Shown: positions 40,941 through 50,157, counted from the stretch's first letter. The stretch is 64,000 nucleotides of DNA from an uncultured Oscillibacter sp. (GCA_910583785.1 CAJTZK010000007.1:1-64000), one strand, 5' to 3'. A program made the numbers and translations. The notes: generated by a model not told the origin, from the letters alone.

Positions 40941-41432
40941 TCAGCTCCTCAGCTCCGATTCTGTCAGCCGCCGCAGGAAGCCCTCCGCCTCCTGGACGGC
41001 GATTTTTTCAGCCTCCGCCTGGGCCTTGCCGTAGAAATCCAGGCCCTTTACCCGACTTCTCCTGGCCCGGGGCTGGTAGCGTTTTGACCGCCCGGAGGGC
41101 CCCCGCACCTTATGGCCGCTGGTGAGGAAATTGGTCAGGGCCCCGGCGTTCAGCCTCTGGCGGTCCCGGTACCCGGCGGCCACCTCTACGGAGTCCGCCC
41201 GCACCGCGACATAGCCCAGCCCGGACCCCACATGCGGGTTCTGCCAGCGCTTCACCCGCCCCCTGGAGTCGTTCAGCCCGGAACGGTCCACCGCTCCCCG
41301 GACTTCCCCCTGGACCCGTCCGCCCAGCTTCTCCAGCATCGCTTCCTTCAGGCCGGGAAGCCGGTCAATCGTGTCCCGCCAGCGGTTCCAGAATGCGGTC
41401 CACTGGCTAGTATTGATTTCAAATTCCTGCAT
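40941..41432 (-). CDS. HK97 gp10-like / XkdI-type tail-completion protein
   Basis: 163 residues. ERLPGLKEAMLEKLGG-like start (DRLPGLKEAMLEKLGGRVQG), VAAGYRDRQRLNAGALTNFL and TSGHKVRGPSGRSKRYQPRA with a basic patch, then a helical C-terminus. Pattern of HK97 gp10 family proteins that join head and tail. Confidence 0.78.
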   Translation of the reverse strand: MQEFEINTSQWTAFWNRWRDTIDRLPGLKEAMLEKLGGRVQGEVRGAVDRSGLNDSRGRVKRWQNPHVGSGLGYVAVRADSVEVAAGYRDRQRLNAGALTNFLTSGHKVRGPSGRSKRYQPRARRSRVKGLDFYGKAQAEAEKIAVQEAEGFLRRLTESELRS

Positions 41433-41992
41433 CAGCAGTCCTCCCTCCGCCGGATTTCATACTCGTTTTTGTAGGGGTCCAGCTCATGGGGGACCCGTAC
41501 CAGGAAATAACGGTCCTCCGCAATTACCCAGCTCCCCGGCGCCAGCGCCACAGCCTTCGGCGTCACCAGCACCAGGTCCCCCGTCACTTCGGCGTGGGGG
41601 TCCAGCTGTTCATGGCCCACATACTTCTCCGTCAGGACGCCGGGGAACCGGCAGCCCTGGGGAGCCCGGTCCGCGTCCTTAACGCAGTCCACCGGGTCGC
41701 ACAGCGCCGCCTTCACCACCTGGAAGCCGGGGCCCCCGTCCACAATGGAGGTAAGAAAACAGAACCGCTCCCGCCAGCGGAAGGCGTTGTGAAGGGTCAG
41801 GGTCCGGCTCTTGCGAATGGTGAAGGTCACGCCATGAGCCCCGATGCCAACGGAAGAAAAGAGATTCTTCCGGGCATCCTGCTCCGCCGCTGCCCAAGTC
41901 CGCCGGGCCTTCTCCCATGCGTAGGTATCCCCGTCCCGCCTGAGCTCCAGGACCTGGACGGCCTGATTCAAATTGCTTCCGGTAGTGCTCAC
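41432..41992 (-). CDS. Phage head-tail adaptor / head closure protein
   Basis: 186 residues. The N-terminus (ELRRDGDTYAWEKARRTWAA AEQDARKNLFSSVGIGAHGV, in parts, then RKSRTLTLHNAFRWRERFCF LTSI) matches the SPP1 gp16-type closure fold. The C-terminal ~80 residues form an extra beta domain (LVLVTPKAVALAPGSWVIAE) that could be a fused second adaptor. It touches the gp10-like start. Confidence 0.75.
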   Translation of the reverse strand: MSTTGSNLNQAVQVLELRRDGDTYAWEKARRTWAAAEQDARKNLFSSVGIGAHGVTFTIRKSRTLTLHNAFRWRERFCFLTSIVDGGPGFQVVKAALCDPVDCVKDADRAPQGCRFPGVLTEKYVGHEQLDPHAEVTGDLVLVTPKAVALAPGSWVIAEDRYFLVRVPHELDPYKNEYEIRRREDC

Positions 41993-41998
41993 AGGCCA

Positions 41999-42337
41999 TC
42001 ATCCTCCTTCAGAACCCAATGTGTCCAACTTGGACACATCCGGTTCCGTCAGCTTCATCTGGTTCAGCAGCCGCCGGAAGGCGGGGTTCTCCGAGGAGGA
42101 GGCCCCCACAAAGGAGACGTCCCGCCGGTCCCAGCCGTCCAGAACCAGGTAATTCACGCATAAATCATACTGAGCCCGTCTGGGCGTACCCTCCGGCGGC
42201 TCCCGTACCCCCGCCTGGGTCATATAGCCCATGGCGGCGCAATACAGGACCTCCAGGAGCAGCTCCTCCTCTGGGGAAAGCTCATCCAGGCGGCAGAAGG
42301 CCAGCAGCGAAGGCTTCCGCGCTTCCGGCAGGGTCAT
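41999..42337 (-). CDS. Head-tail connector protein (gp6-like)
   Basis: 112 residues, helical: FCRLDELSPEEELLLEVLYC, AAMGYMTQAGVREPPEGTPR, YDLCVNYLVLDGWDRRDVSF. Typical of the HK97 gp6/SPP1 gp15 ring. Its last codons, DVSKLDT, are encoded by palindrome site 3, so the site is fitted into the dispensable C-terminus next to a gene border. Confidence 0.82.
   Translation of the reverse strand: MTLPEARKPSLLAFCRLDELSPEEELLLEVLYCAAMGYMTQAGVREPPEGTPRRAQYDLCVNYLVLDGWDRRDVSFVGASSSENPAFRRLLNQMKLTEPDVSKLDTLGSEGG
42020..42038. repeat. 19-bp palindrome, site 3
   Basis: Identical 19 bases, within the last codons of the connector gene. Confidence 0.95.
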
Positions 42338-42340
42338 CCC

Positions 42341-42805
42341 TCAGCCCTCCAGCCGCCGCAGGAACCGGGCGGAGGCCCACCCGGTCCGGCCTCCGGCGTC
42401 CACCAGCTCCCAGCCGGGGACCGCCGCGCCTCTGGGCAGGTCCAGCGTCAGGACCTCCATGCCGTCGGGCAGGACCTCCAGCGCCTCATAACTCAGAGCG
42501 GGCCCCGCCCGGAGGTTCAGCCCCTTGGGTGAGCGGACTACCGCCCGCCGCCCCTCCGGTTCGGGAGATTCCTCCGGTACAGCCTGGGCCCCGGGGAGGC
42601 CGGCCTCCCCGGGAGCAGCCTCACCCCCGCTCTCCTGGGCCGCCTCATTCATACCCTCGGGCAGAAGCGCGTCTGTGGCAGGAGTGGCCGCTTCCGAGGC
42701 CTCCGGCATGGGTTCAGCCCCGTCCACGGGAACGGGCGGCTTTGCCGGGGCCGCTTTCTTTTCCTTCGGCGCCTTCGCGCCGGCTTTCGCGTTCTGCTTC
42801 GCCAT
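42341..42805 (-). CDS. Pro/Ala/Glu-rich protein with C-terminal SH3b domain
   Basis: 154 residues. 1-~85 is Lys/Ala then Pro/Glu-rich and probably disordered. ~88-152 is an SH3b-like domain: PKGLNLRAGPALSYEALEVL, PDGMEVLTL, WELVDAGGRTGWASARFLRR. SH3b domains bind cell-wall peptides or glycans. Located directly after the capsid gene, it may be a head decoration or head fibre. It has its own GGAGGA site. Confidence 0.7.
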   Translation of the reverse strand: MAKQNAKAGAKAPKEKKAAPAKPPVPVDGAEPMPEASEAATPATDALLPEGMNEAAQESGGEAAPGEAGLPGAQAVPEESPEPEGRRAVVRSPKGLNLRAGPALSYEALEVLPDGMEVLTLDLPRGAAVPGWELVDAGGRTGWASARFLRRLEG

Positions 42806-42819
42806 GATATCCTCCTTTC

Positions 42820-44133
42820 TCAGCCCTCGGCATCGCCGGAGCCGCCACGGGCCGCCAGCGTAATGAAGGGGCTGCGCACCTTTTTGCTGTTCTTAATGGT
42901 CAGGGTGGAGTCCGTCTTGGGCGCGCCGTTGCAGCGGTACACCATGCGGAAGCAGTTCTGGTCCGTCAAAAACTCCACATGGACGGACCAATCCTGCCGG
43001 GCGGTGCCCTTGGTCAGCAGGATGTACTGGAAGGGGTCGATCAAGTTGATGTCACCCACCGCGCCCAGGGCGGAGCAGCTGTCGTCAAACAGCACCGGCT
43101 TGTTCAGCACCCGCTGGGTGTCGAAGTTGCCAAGGCCCCCCTCCGGGTTCCAAAGGAACTTGGCGGCCTCGCCGTTTTGAATGGAGAGGTAGGGCAGCAG
43201 CTCCTCGGCGTCGGGGTGCATCAGCCACACCAGCCGCTCCCGGTTCCGGGGCATGGCCCTGGCCTGCATCTTGATGGCGTTGGCGCCCAGGAAACTCGCA
43301 CTGGCCTGGCCGGGTTCCGCGTCCACGGTGATGAGGGCCTTGGACTGGAGGAAGCCCTTGGGCTTGCCCTCCCCATCCCCGGCAATCACGCCGGAGACCA
43401 GCAGACGCTCCGCCGCCAGGGCGAAGGCCGTGCCGAAGAAGCCGGTCATGAAGGAGGCGTCCGTCAGCATCTCGTCGGTGGCGTAGGCAATGCCCATCAT
43501 CTTCTCCAGGTCCATCTTCATTTCCTTGAGCTGGGGCTTGCTGGCGGCTACCGTGGCGCCCTCCGCCGCCCAGTACATCTGCACGCCGCCAAATACGGAG
43601 GCGGAGACGTCCGTCTCGTCCGCGCTGACCCAGCGCATGGAGTTGGCGGGGCTGGAGCAGGTATAACGGTCCAGCCGGTTCAAAAGCTCGCTGTGCTGCA
43701 CCGCGCTTTCGATGATGGTCCCGGCGAAATCCTCCTGAAGGGCGAAGCCGCCGTCCGCCCCGGTGCCCTCGTTGGCGCCGAGGACCGCATTGTTCACCTG
43801 GATCAATCGCTTGTCCGCCGTGTGGCTCTTGGCCACCGCCACGATGGCCTGGAGCTGTTCGCCAAGGCTCTGGAAGGGGCGGGCGCCGTCCTTGGGCTCA
43901 CCGCCGCTTTTCCCGTCATGCAGAAGGCCGTCGTAGCCGCCCACCGGCTCCGCCCCCGCCCGGCTGGCCTCCAGGCTCCGCTCCAGGGACTGGATATCCT
44001 TGTTGATTCCCTCCATCTGGGCGGTGATGGCGTCCAGCCCGGCGAGATCGCCCCCATTTACCAGGGCGTTCGCCTGCTCCGACAGGGCCCTCTTGTTTGC
44101 CCGCAGTTCCGTGATCTTTTCCATGAAGTCCAT
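42820..44133 (-). CDS. HK97-family major capsid protein
   Basis: 437 residues. Residues 1-~100 are a coiled-coil scaffold/delta domain (ITELRANKRALSEQANALVN, ITAQMEGINKDIQSLERSLE). The mature part shows EGTGADGGFALQEDFAGTII, VSADETDVSASVFGGVQMYW and PVLFDDSCSALGAVGDINLI, the usual HK97 fold markers. Preceded by a ClpP-type protease, so delta-domain removal during maturation is expected. Confidence 0.93.
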   Translation of the reverse strand: MDFMEKITELRANKRALSEQANALVNGGDLAGLDAITAQMEGINKDIQSLERSLEASRAGAEPVGGYDGLLHDGKSGGEPKDGARPFQSLGEQLQAIVAVAKSHTADKRLIQVNNAVLGANEGTGADGGFALQEDFAGTIIESAVQHSELLNRLDRYTCSSPANSMRWVSADETDVSASVFGGVQMYWAAEGATVAASKPQLKEMKMDLEKMMGIAYATDEMLTDASFMTGFFGTAFALAAERLLVSGVIAGDGEGKPKGFLQSKALITVDAEPGQASASFLGANAIKMQARAMPRNRERLVWLMHPDAEELLPYLSIQNGEAAKFLWNPEGGLGNFDTQRVLNKPVLFDDSCSALGAVGDINLIDPFQYILLTKGTARQDWSVHVEFLTDQNCFRMVYRCNGAPKTDSTLTIKNSKKVRSPFITLAARGGSGDAEG

Positions 44134-44154
44134 GCTGTTACCTGCCTTTCATCG

Positions 44155-44859
44155 TTAGTAGCTTGCAAGCGCCCGGATTTTTGCCAGGGCGCGTCTTGCC
44201 TGTTCCTTCTGTTCCGAGGTCTCCCGCTCCGCCGCTATGTGGTCCCGGTACTTCCGCCGCATAGCCTCCGTAAGACGGATGCGGCCTCCCGCCGCCGCCA
44301 CGAAAGCGGCGACGTCCCCTTCCGGCTCCGCCAGGCCCGCCACCTCGTCGATCAGCCCGTACTCCAGGGCCCGGGAGGGCGTGATCCAGATATCCCGGTC
44401 CATCAGCGCAATCAGCTCCTCCCTGGGCGCCGCGCTCCCTCTGGCCTCGTACATCTCCAGGATGCAGTCCCTGGCATTCCGCAGGGCCTCGGCGGAGCGC
44501 TCCATCTCCCGGTGGTCCCCCGCGGCGGCGCCGCTGGGGTTGTGATAGCACAGCAGCGCGCCTGGTTCGCTCTGGATCACGTCGCAGCCGGAAGCCGCCA
44601 GCGTGGCGGCAGAGGCTCCGAGGCCCTGGAACAGCGCCACGGTCCTCCCGGAGTACCGCCGCAGCATGGAGCGGATCTCGCCGCCCACGCTCATGTCCCC
44701 GCCGGGGGAGTTAATGAGCAGCGTCACCTCCTCGCCGCCGGCGGCCTCCAAAGCCGTCTGAATGTCCATGGGGGCAGTAATGTCCCGCCAGCCCCACCAG
44801 CGCAGCACGTCGGCGCTGTCGTTGTCCCACAGCTCACCCCGCAGGGCGATATCAGCCAT
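44155..44859 (-). CDS. ClpP-like prohead protease
   Basis: 234 residues from ATG 44859. LLINSPGGDMSVGGEIRSML (oxyanion region), LFQGLGASAATLAASGCDVI with the catalytic Ser, GALLCYHNPSG with the His, and MYEARGSAAPREELIALMDR, WITPSRALEYGLIDEVAG. It cleaves the capsid scaffold domain. The C-terminal helical tail (ETSEQKEQARRALAKIRAL) may bind capsid. Confidence 0.9.
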   Translation of the reverse strand: MADIALRGELWDNDSADVLRWWGWRDITAPMDIQTALEAAGGEEVTLLINSPGGDMSVGGEIRSMLRRYSGRTVALFQGLGASAATLAASGCDVIQSEPGALLCYHNPSGAAAGDHREMERSAEALRNARDCILEMYEARGSAAPREELIALMDRDIWITPSRALEYGLIDEVAGLAEPEGDVAAFVAAAGGRIRLTEAMRRKYRDHIAAERETSEQKEQARRALAKIRALASY

Positions 44860-46078
44860 CTTTCTTCTCTCCTTCCAAAATAGATTCCAGCGAGCCCAGA
44901 TTTTTCGTTGCCAGGAACTGCCCGCCAAGACCGCCGGGAATGGGGTTCCGCTCCTCCAGGCCCCGGCATTCGTCCGGGTTCATGATGCCGTGTTCGACCA
45001 TTTTGGCGTAGAACTCCGCCCTGGACTGGTCATCACCCCGCATCAGCACGGAGAGGTTCCCCTTGAAGTACATCCCCTCCCGCCGCTGGAAGCTCAGCAG
45101 GCACTTGAAGGAGTTCTCCTGTTCCCACTGGATCACATAGGGCGCCAGGGTGTCCTGCACGAATACCACCCTCTGCTGAGCGTTGCTCTCGTAGGATTCC
45201 TTCCCGCTTTGCAGCATGTGCTTGGGGATACCGGTGAAGCGGCTGACCTCCTCCACACTGAAGGCCCGGCTCTCAATATACTGGGCGTCGGACTGCTTCA
45301 GCCCGATGGGCGTATATTTGTAGCCTCTGGTCAGCACCGCCACCTTGAAGGCGTCGTCTCCATAGGGGTTATAGCTGGCGAACTGCTTCTTGACCCGTTC
45401 CCGGTCCTCACGGTTCAGGTCCGTGTCCACCTCCACAATGCCGGAGATCATAGCCCCGTTCTGGTAGAACTTCCGCCCGTACTGCTGGGCCGCGCCTTCC
45501 GCCCCGATGGTCTCCCTGGCCAGGTCTAAAAGGCCCCGGCCCCGGATGCCGTCGTAGCTCTCGAAGAACAGAAAACTCAGCTCATAGCCGGTAAAGCTCC
45601 GGGATACGCCGTCCACGCTGTAATCATAGAAATACTGCCCGGTTTCAGGGTCCCGCCGGATGTGGCAGCACTCTGTCGGCAGAGGGACGCGCTCCACGAT
45701 GCGCCCGCCGCCGTCCCGCCGGTTCCACACGGCGCCGAAGCCGTGCCAGAAGGCGTTGGACATCACCGTCCGCCCCAGCATGTAGGGGGTCATGTTGTCG
45801 TTGGGCCGGACTTTGAAAACCTGGTCTATCCCCGGTTCATGCGCCGGGACCCGGGCGTCCCCGTCCTTGCGGTAGAGGGAAAAGGGGATCATGCCGAAAT
45901 CGTTGCACAGGATGCGGTGGGCGGCCGCCACCGGGCTCAGCCGTTCCGCGCCCTGGATGCCGGTATCGTACTCGCCGCCGGAGAGGAAGATGTTCCGAAA
46001 CCTCTGGGCAGTTTCCTCCCAGCTCAGACGGGACCATGTTTCCGCCCTGGGCGGGGCCAGGGAATTTCTCAGCAGCAT
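44852..46078 (-). CDS. HK97-family portal protein
   Basis: 408 residues. AERLSPVAAAHRILCNDFGM IPFSLYRKDG, NDNMTPYMLGRTVMSNAFWH GFGAVWNRR, PLPTECCHIRRDPETGQYFY, and AFSVEEVSRFTGIPKHMLQS are portal signatures (shown in parts). Forms the dodecameric DNA gateway at one capsid vertex. Overlaps the protease start by 8 nt. Confidence 0.93.
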   Translation of the reverse strand: MLLRNSLAPPRAETWSRLSWEETAQRFRNIFLSGGEYDTGIQGAERLSPVAAAHRILCNDFGMIPFSLYRKDGDARVPAHEPGIDQVFKVRPNDNMTPYMLGRTVMSNAFWHGFGAVWNRRDGGGRIVERVPLPTECCHIRRDPETGQYFYDYSVDGVSRSFTGYELSFLFFESYDGIRGRGLLDLARETIGAEGAAQQYGRKFYQNGAMISGIVEVDTDLNREDRERVKKQFASYNPYGDDAFKVAVLTRGYKYTPIGLKQSDAQYIESRAFSVEEVSRFTGIPKHMLQSGKESYESNAQQRVVFVQDTLAPYVIQWEQENSFKCLLSFQRREGMYFKGNLSVLMRGDDQSRAEFYAKMVEHGIMNPDECRGLEERNPIPGGLGGQFLATKNLGSLESILEGEKKDG

Positions 46079-46082
46079 CGCC

Positions 46083-46313
46083 TTACCTCCTTCCCGCCCG
46101 GGCTGTCAGAACGGAGAACAAGATCAGGAATCCTCCGGCCGTGGCCAGCCCTGCCGCCGCGCCCCAGCGGAGCGCCGCCGCCGCGACAAGGCAGACGCCG
46201 CCGGAGACCAGCAGCAGGTCGTCCAGATACAATCCCAGGGCCGCCAGCGCTTTCCGCCGCCGCTCCGCCCACTTCTCCGGGTTCCTTCGTTTCCATAGGT
46301 TCACAAACTCCAA
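46083..46313 (-). CDS. Small phage membrane protein
   Basis: 76 residues. Basic N-terminus (LWKRRNPEKWAERRRK) then two hydrophobic helices (LDDLLLVSGGVCLVAAAALRW and AAGLATAGGFLILFSVLTA, in parts). It overlaps the terminase gene end by 13 nt and lies 5 nt before portal. Function unknown. Confidence 0.6.
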   Translation of the reverse strand: MEFVNLWKRRNPEKWAERRRKALAALGLYLDDLLLVSGGVCLVAAAALRWGAAAGLATAGGFLILFSVLTARAGRR

Positions 46314-48040
46314 TCCTCCTCCAGCTTCGTTGTGTCAAATGGATGCTGCGCACGGTAAACCAGCCACGCCGCCACGGCGATGACCCAGGCCACCGTGATG
46401 TCGATGCGCCCGATACTCCGGTCCTTCATGGGTTTCGTGTTTTCGTTCCCGTCCACCGCGCAGCGGACATTTCCGAAGCACCACCGGGCGCAGGTGTTGT
46501 GGACGTGGAGCATCTCCCGCCCCCGCAGCATCCGCTCGATCTCCTTCATGGCCGGGCTCATGCCCACCATGGACTGGGAGATAGAGATAACCCGGACGCC
46601 CGCGTCCTGGAGCTGGGGCGTCAGGGTGTCCGCCAGGTGGGCGTCCACTCCGAGATACAAAAGCTCGTAGAGCTCTTTCGCCTCCAGCACCGCCTCCACC
46701 ATGTCCCGGAAATCCACCATGTCTCCCGCGCACAGGCTCAAAAAGCCCGCCCGCTCCCAGTCCCGGAAGGGCATTCCGTCCGCCTTCTCCGCCTCCAGCA
46801 CCGTCTGCCGGGGCTTCCAGGCCCGGAACAGCGCCACCGCCGTCTCCAGCCCCGGCTGGGGCGGGAACACCAGCACGAAGGCCGTCAGGTCCGTGGTCTT
46901 AGAGAGGTCCAGCCCGCCGAAGCACCGCTTGCCCGTCAGATGCTCCCGGACCCACGCCTCCCGCTCTTTCTTGGCGGAGGGCCCGATCTGGGTCTTGTCG
47001 TACAGCGTCAGGGGAAGCCACCCCACGTCCTTGGTGGAGATCCACTCGTTCAGCCGCAGCCAGCGGAAGGACCGCTCCGCCGCCTCGCTCTGCTTCGCCG
47101 CCCGGGCCGCCGCCCGGAACTTCCGGGCGTTCATGGTCACGCCATAGGAGGGGTTGCAGGCTTTCCAGAGTTCTTCATCGTAGATGTCCAGGTCCTTGAG
47201 CTTGTCCGGGTCGTCCCCGGTGAGGACGGACACGCCGTACATCACCGGCAGCCACTCCGGGTCGTCCATGTCCCCCGGCCGCTCCGGCTTTCCCTGCCGC
47301 CAGGCCAGAAGCCTCCGGCATTTCTCGTGGACCTCCCAGCCGATGGAGGCCCGGTCCGGGTCGTCCCCGGCCGTAGTCAGCACCAGCACCGTCTGCTGGC
47401 GCCTCGCGGCGTCGGAGCCGGTGGTCAGCACCTCCCAGCGGGCCCGCCCCTTCCGGCCCTTCCAGGCGTGGAGTTCGTCGCAGAGGATGGCGGAGAAGGA
47501 GGGGCCGTGCTTGTTCTCCACGTCCCCGGAGTAGACCTTCATCACGCCGCCGAAACGGGTGCGGATTTCCCGCACACTGTCCCGGCACCAGGCCAGGGGC
47601 TTGTGCTCCGGCCGGCTGAGGGCGGTGTTCTCCACCATGTACTTGGCGCACTGGTAAATGATATCCGCGTTTTCCTTGTCCACGGCGAAGATGCCCACGT
47701 TGGGCCGGGATTCCCCGTCCGCCAGAAGGTGGTACAGGCCCAAACCGGCGGCGAACTCGCTCTTGCCGTTCTTCTTCGGAATCTCGTTGTATAGAAACCT
47801 CCGGTACCGAACCCAGCTTCCGTCATCGTCCCGCACCTGGACGCCGTAGAACTCCCGGACAATCTGTTCCTGCCAGGGGAGAAGCTCGAAGGGCTGTCCC
47901 GCCCACTCGTTCTGGCCGAACACCAGCAATCCGAAGAAGCGCAGCACCTGGTCCACGGCCTCCTGGCAGTAACGCAGCTCCGCGCCGTCGTCCGGGACCG
48001 GCACATGGATGAACGGCGTCAGCCAGACGGCTTCAGGCAT
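46301..48040 (-). CDS. terL: Terminase large subunit
   Basis: 579 residues. ATPase: NEIPKKNGKSEFAAGLGLYH (Walker A), AILCDELHAWKGRKGRARWE (Walker B with catalytic Glu), VLTTAGDD (motif III). Nuclease: FGGLDLSKTTDLTAFVLVFP, MVDFRDMVEAVLEAKELYE and LGVDAHLAD supply acidic metal ligands. Matches the P27/Terminase_1 group that cuts cos-type ends. ATGA-like overlap with the small subunit. Confidence 0.95.
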   Translation of the reverse strand: MPEAVWLTPFIHVPVPDDGAELRYCQEAVDQVLRFFGLLVFGQNEWAGQPFELLPWQEQIVREFYGVQVRDDDGSWVRYRRFLYNEIPKKNGKSEFAAGLGLYHLLADGESRPNVGIFAVDKENADIIYQCAKYMVENTALSRPEHKPLAWCRDSVREIRTRFGGVMKVYSGDVENKHGPSFSAILCDELHAWKGRKGRARWEVLTTGSDAARRQQTVLVLTTAGDDPDRASIGWEVHEKCRRLLAWRQGKPERPGDMDDPEWLPVMYGVSVLTGDDPDKLKDLDIYDEELWKACNPSYGVTMNARKFRAAARAAKQSEAAERSFRWLRLNEWISTKDVGWLPLTLYDKTQIGPSAKKEREAWVREHLTGKRCFGGLDLSKTTDLTAFVLVFPPQPGLETAVALFRAWKPRQTVLEAEKADGMPFRDWERAGFLSLCAGDMVDFRDMVEAVLEAKELYELLYLGVDAHLADTLTPQLQDAGVRVISISQSMVGMSPAMKEIERMLRGREMLHVHNTCARWCFGNVRCAVDGNENTKPMKDRSIGRIDITVAWVIAVAAWLVYRAQHPFDTTKLEEDWSL

Positions 48041-48518
48041 AGCGGCCCCCCGCCTGGATCAGCTGGAGGAACGGGTTGTCGTCCTCCTTGGGCCTCAAAT
48101 CCTCCGGGATCACCAGACGGCAGCGGGAGGTGACGGTGAGCCCCATGTCGTTGGCACAGGCCCGGGCCTGCTTGAAGTAGCGGTCCTGGATGCGGCTCCA
48201 GTCCTCCGCCGCCTTCTGGTCCCGCTGATCCAGGGCGTCCGCCGCCTCGCGGCTGGCGGCGACCCAGCTATGCTGGGCAACGAGATACCGGCCCAGGACG
48301 TCCGCGTCCAGGTCCGTGTAGAGCCCGGCGGCGATCAGCCGCTTGCCCAGGGTACGGAAATCCTTCTTCATCCACTCCGGCAGCCACTTGGGCGGCTTGG
48401 CCGTCTTGGCTGGCTCCACGCGGGCCTCCCGGCTCCGGCGCTCCGCCTCCTCGGCGCGGCTCAGGTGCTTGCGGCCCGTGGCTTTCAGCAGGTCCGTGGG
48501 TTGTCTTGGTCCCGGCAT
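48033..48518 (-). CDS. terS: Terminase small subunit, P27 family
   Basis: 161 residues from ATG 48518 (GAAAGGAG 8 nt upstream). MPGPRQPTDLLKATGRKHLS, WLPEWMKKDFRTLGKRLIAA, YTDLDADVLGRYLVAQHSWV match the P27 terminase small-subunit family. An HNH nuclease gene upstream completes the usual HNH-TerS-TerL set needed for cos cleavage in many such phages. Confidence 0.87.
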   Translation of the reverse strand: MPGPRQPTDLLKATGRKHLSRAEEAERRSREARVEPAKTAKPPKWLPEWMKKDFRTLGKRLIAAGLYTDLDADVLGRYLVAQHSWVAASREAADALDQRDQKAAEDWSRIQDRYFKQARACANDMGLTVTSRCRLVIPEDLRPKEDDNPFLQLIQAGGRYA

Positions 48519-48720
48519 AGTTTCAGCTCCTTTCGGCGGTTTTTTGCGGGATTTGCGGCGAACCTGCAACGCCGTGGGGAGAAAATCCCACACGGAGGAG
48601 GCCATGCGGTATTGCGTCAATTCGCCGAAACTTTTTTGACCGGGGGGAGGGTCCGCAAGGATTCGCGCGGTTCAGGCACGCGGGACGCCCACGCGCCCAA
48701 AGCTGCCCCGGTTTCCGGCC

Positions 48721-49095
48721 TCAGCGGCGCCGTTTTCCCCGCCGGTTTCGCCACAATTCCCGGGCCGTTTTGCGGCTGTGGCAGGAATGGCAGAAGCTTT
48801 CCAGGTTCCCCGGGTCTGTGAACACGGCCCAGTCCCCCTTGTGGTCCCGGATGTGGTCCACGTCCGTGGCGTACCGGCGCTCGCCCCGCCCGGCGCACTC
48901 CCGGCAGAAGGGCTCGGAAAGCAGCTGGTCTCCCCGCAGGCGCTTCCACTCGTCCGTCCCGTACATCCAGCGCCACGCCTGGGACTCCGCGCTCCGCCGA
49001 TCCTCCCTGGACGGCTGGTGGGCGGCGCAGTACCCGCTGGAGACCAGGAGGCCGCACCCGGGATGCCGGCAGGGCCGCGGCGGTTTCATTGCCAT
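48721..49095 (-). CDS. HNH endonuclease
   Basis: 124 residues. Zinc knuckle RPCRHPGCGLLVSSGYCAAH at the N-terminus, then CRECAGRGE, the HNH core DVDHIRDHKGDWAVFTDPGN LESFCHSCHSRKT (in parts). GGAGGTGA precedes the ATG. Next to terminase, so likely a packaging-associated nicking partner. Confidence 0.92.
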   Translation of the reverse strand: MAMKPPRPCRHPGCGLLVSSGYCAAHQPSREDRRSAESQAWRWMYGTDEWKRLRGDQLLSEPFCRECAGRGERRYATDVDHIRDHKGDWAVFTDPGNLESFCHSCHSRKTARELWRNRRGKRRR

Positions 49096-49156
49096 GGGCT
49101 ATCACCTCCACGTAAAACAAAAACGCCCGGGTCCACGAACAACCTTGCTGGGTTGG

Positions 49157-49357
49157 TCATGGGCTCAGGCGTTCAACGCTCAGGCCTCGGCGGATATTCA
49201 AGATAAGCTCTTTGCCGCACTTCCGGCAGTACACCGGCAAGTGATATGCCTCAGTATCTGCTGTGATTCGGATGGTCTTTCGGTTCTGATTGCAGACTGG
49301 GCAAATAATCCATCCGTCCTTTACGATTAGTTTAGCAGGTTTCGCTGAGCTTTGCAA
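49157..49357 (-). CDS. Cysteine-rich KTR-like zinc-ribbon protein (phage copy)
   Basis: 66 residues from a TTG start with AGGAGG 8 nt upstream. KDGWIICPVCNQNRKTIRIT then LPVYCRKCGKELILNIRRGL aligns with the KTR protein at 5106-5303 (CPxC and YCxKC pairs, K/R-T-R region). Here the frame and ribosome site are intact. That one small family occurs in both mobile elements of this window is notable. Confidence 0.72.
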   Translation of the reverse strand: MQSSAKPAKLIVKDGWIICPVCNQNRKTIRITADTEAYHLPVYCRKCGKELILNIRRGLSVERLSP

Positions 49358-49425
49358 TGGACTCGCCTCCTGTTTTTGTAAAACGTGTCAGATGTTCAAC
49401 TACATTCCAAGATAGAATCATTGAT

Positions 49426-50157
49426 TTAAAATAAAAGTCCCGTTTTTTGCTCGATGTACCAGGCGTAGTAATAGGCCCCAAACTCGTTCCTGATGTCATT
49501 CCTTCCAGATATTGACACATTGTCCGGTATCTCAATTACCCCGGATTCATCCTTCCACCGCTCCGGCAGCGGCAGCTGGGCGTTCAGGCTCCGGCTGCAG
49601 TTCCAGAGCTTCGCCCCGATGGGCAGGATCAGGCCGTCCGTGGCCTCCTTGTTGAAGTACTTGGCCGTCCGGCGGTAGCTGTCATGGGGTCCCCGAAGCA
49701 GGGGCTCGTCCTCCACATTGCCGTACTTCCAGAGATAGCGGATCACCGCCGGCGGGAAGTCTCCATAGCGAAGGACGATGTGGAGGTGGTAACGGTGGTC
49801 CCCATGGCGGCCCTCCACCAGGTAGATGTAATCAAAGGGACCGCCCTGCCATCTCCGCAGCCGGGAGAGAAAGGCCCGCCAGACCTTCCGCACGTCCTGA
49901 AACCTCTCCGGCAGGGATTCCGAGTCAAAGCTGAGGTCATACCGGGTCCCCTCGAAGCGGAACAGAGCCAGCCGCAGCTCCAGACGGTCCACCCGGGTCC
50001 GGCAGACGGAGGAGTCCCGGGGCGGGCGGAGGATTTTGTTTTTCTCCGTCCGTTCGTAGAGGCTGTCATTTGGACCGAGCCGGGGACGCAGGGCCCGGCA
50101 CTCCTTTACCAGGGGCCCCGCCCGTTGTCTCGTACAGTACCAGACCGGTCCGCTCAC
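49426..50157 (-). CDS. HUH/Rep-like phage protein
   Basis: 243 residues from GTG 50157 (GGAGG 8 nt upstream; GTGA overlap). Motif GDHRYHLHIVLRYGDF has the HxH of rolling-circle Rep/HUH nucleases, preceded by SFDSESLPERFQDVRKVWRA and followed by RTAKYFNKEATDG, where a catalytic Tyr would lie. Many phages of gut Clostridia carry such a gene in the late-early region. Whether it nicks DNA is unproven. Confidence 0.6.
   Translation of the reverse strand: MSGPVWYCTRQRAGPLVKECRALRPRLGPNDSLYERTEKNKILRPPRDSSVCRTRVDRLELRLALFRFEGTRYDLSFDSESLPERFQDVRKVWRAFLSRLRRWQGGPFDYIYLVEGRHGDHRYHLHIVLRYGDFPPAVIRYLWKYGNVEDEPLLRGPHDSYRRTAKYFNKEATDGLILPIGAKLWNCSRSLNAQLPLPERWKDESGVIEIPDNVSISGRNDIRNEFGAYYYAWYIEQKTGLLF

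Noticed and set aside
42979..47794. 634- and 710-codon plus-strand ORFs in the capsid-terminase region
   Set aside because: Antisense shadows of capsid, protease, portal and terminase genes.
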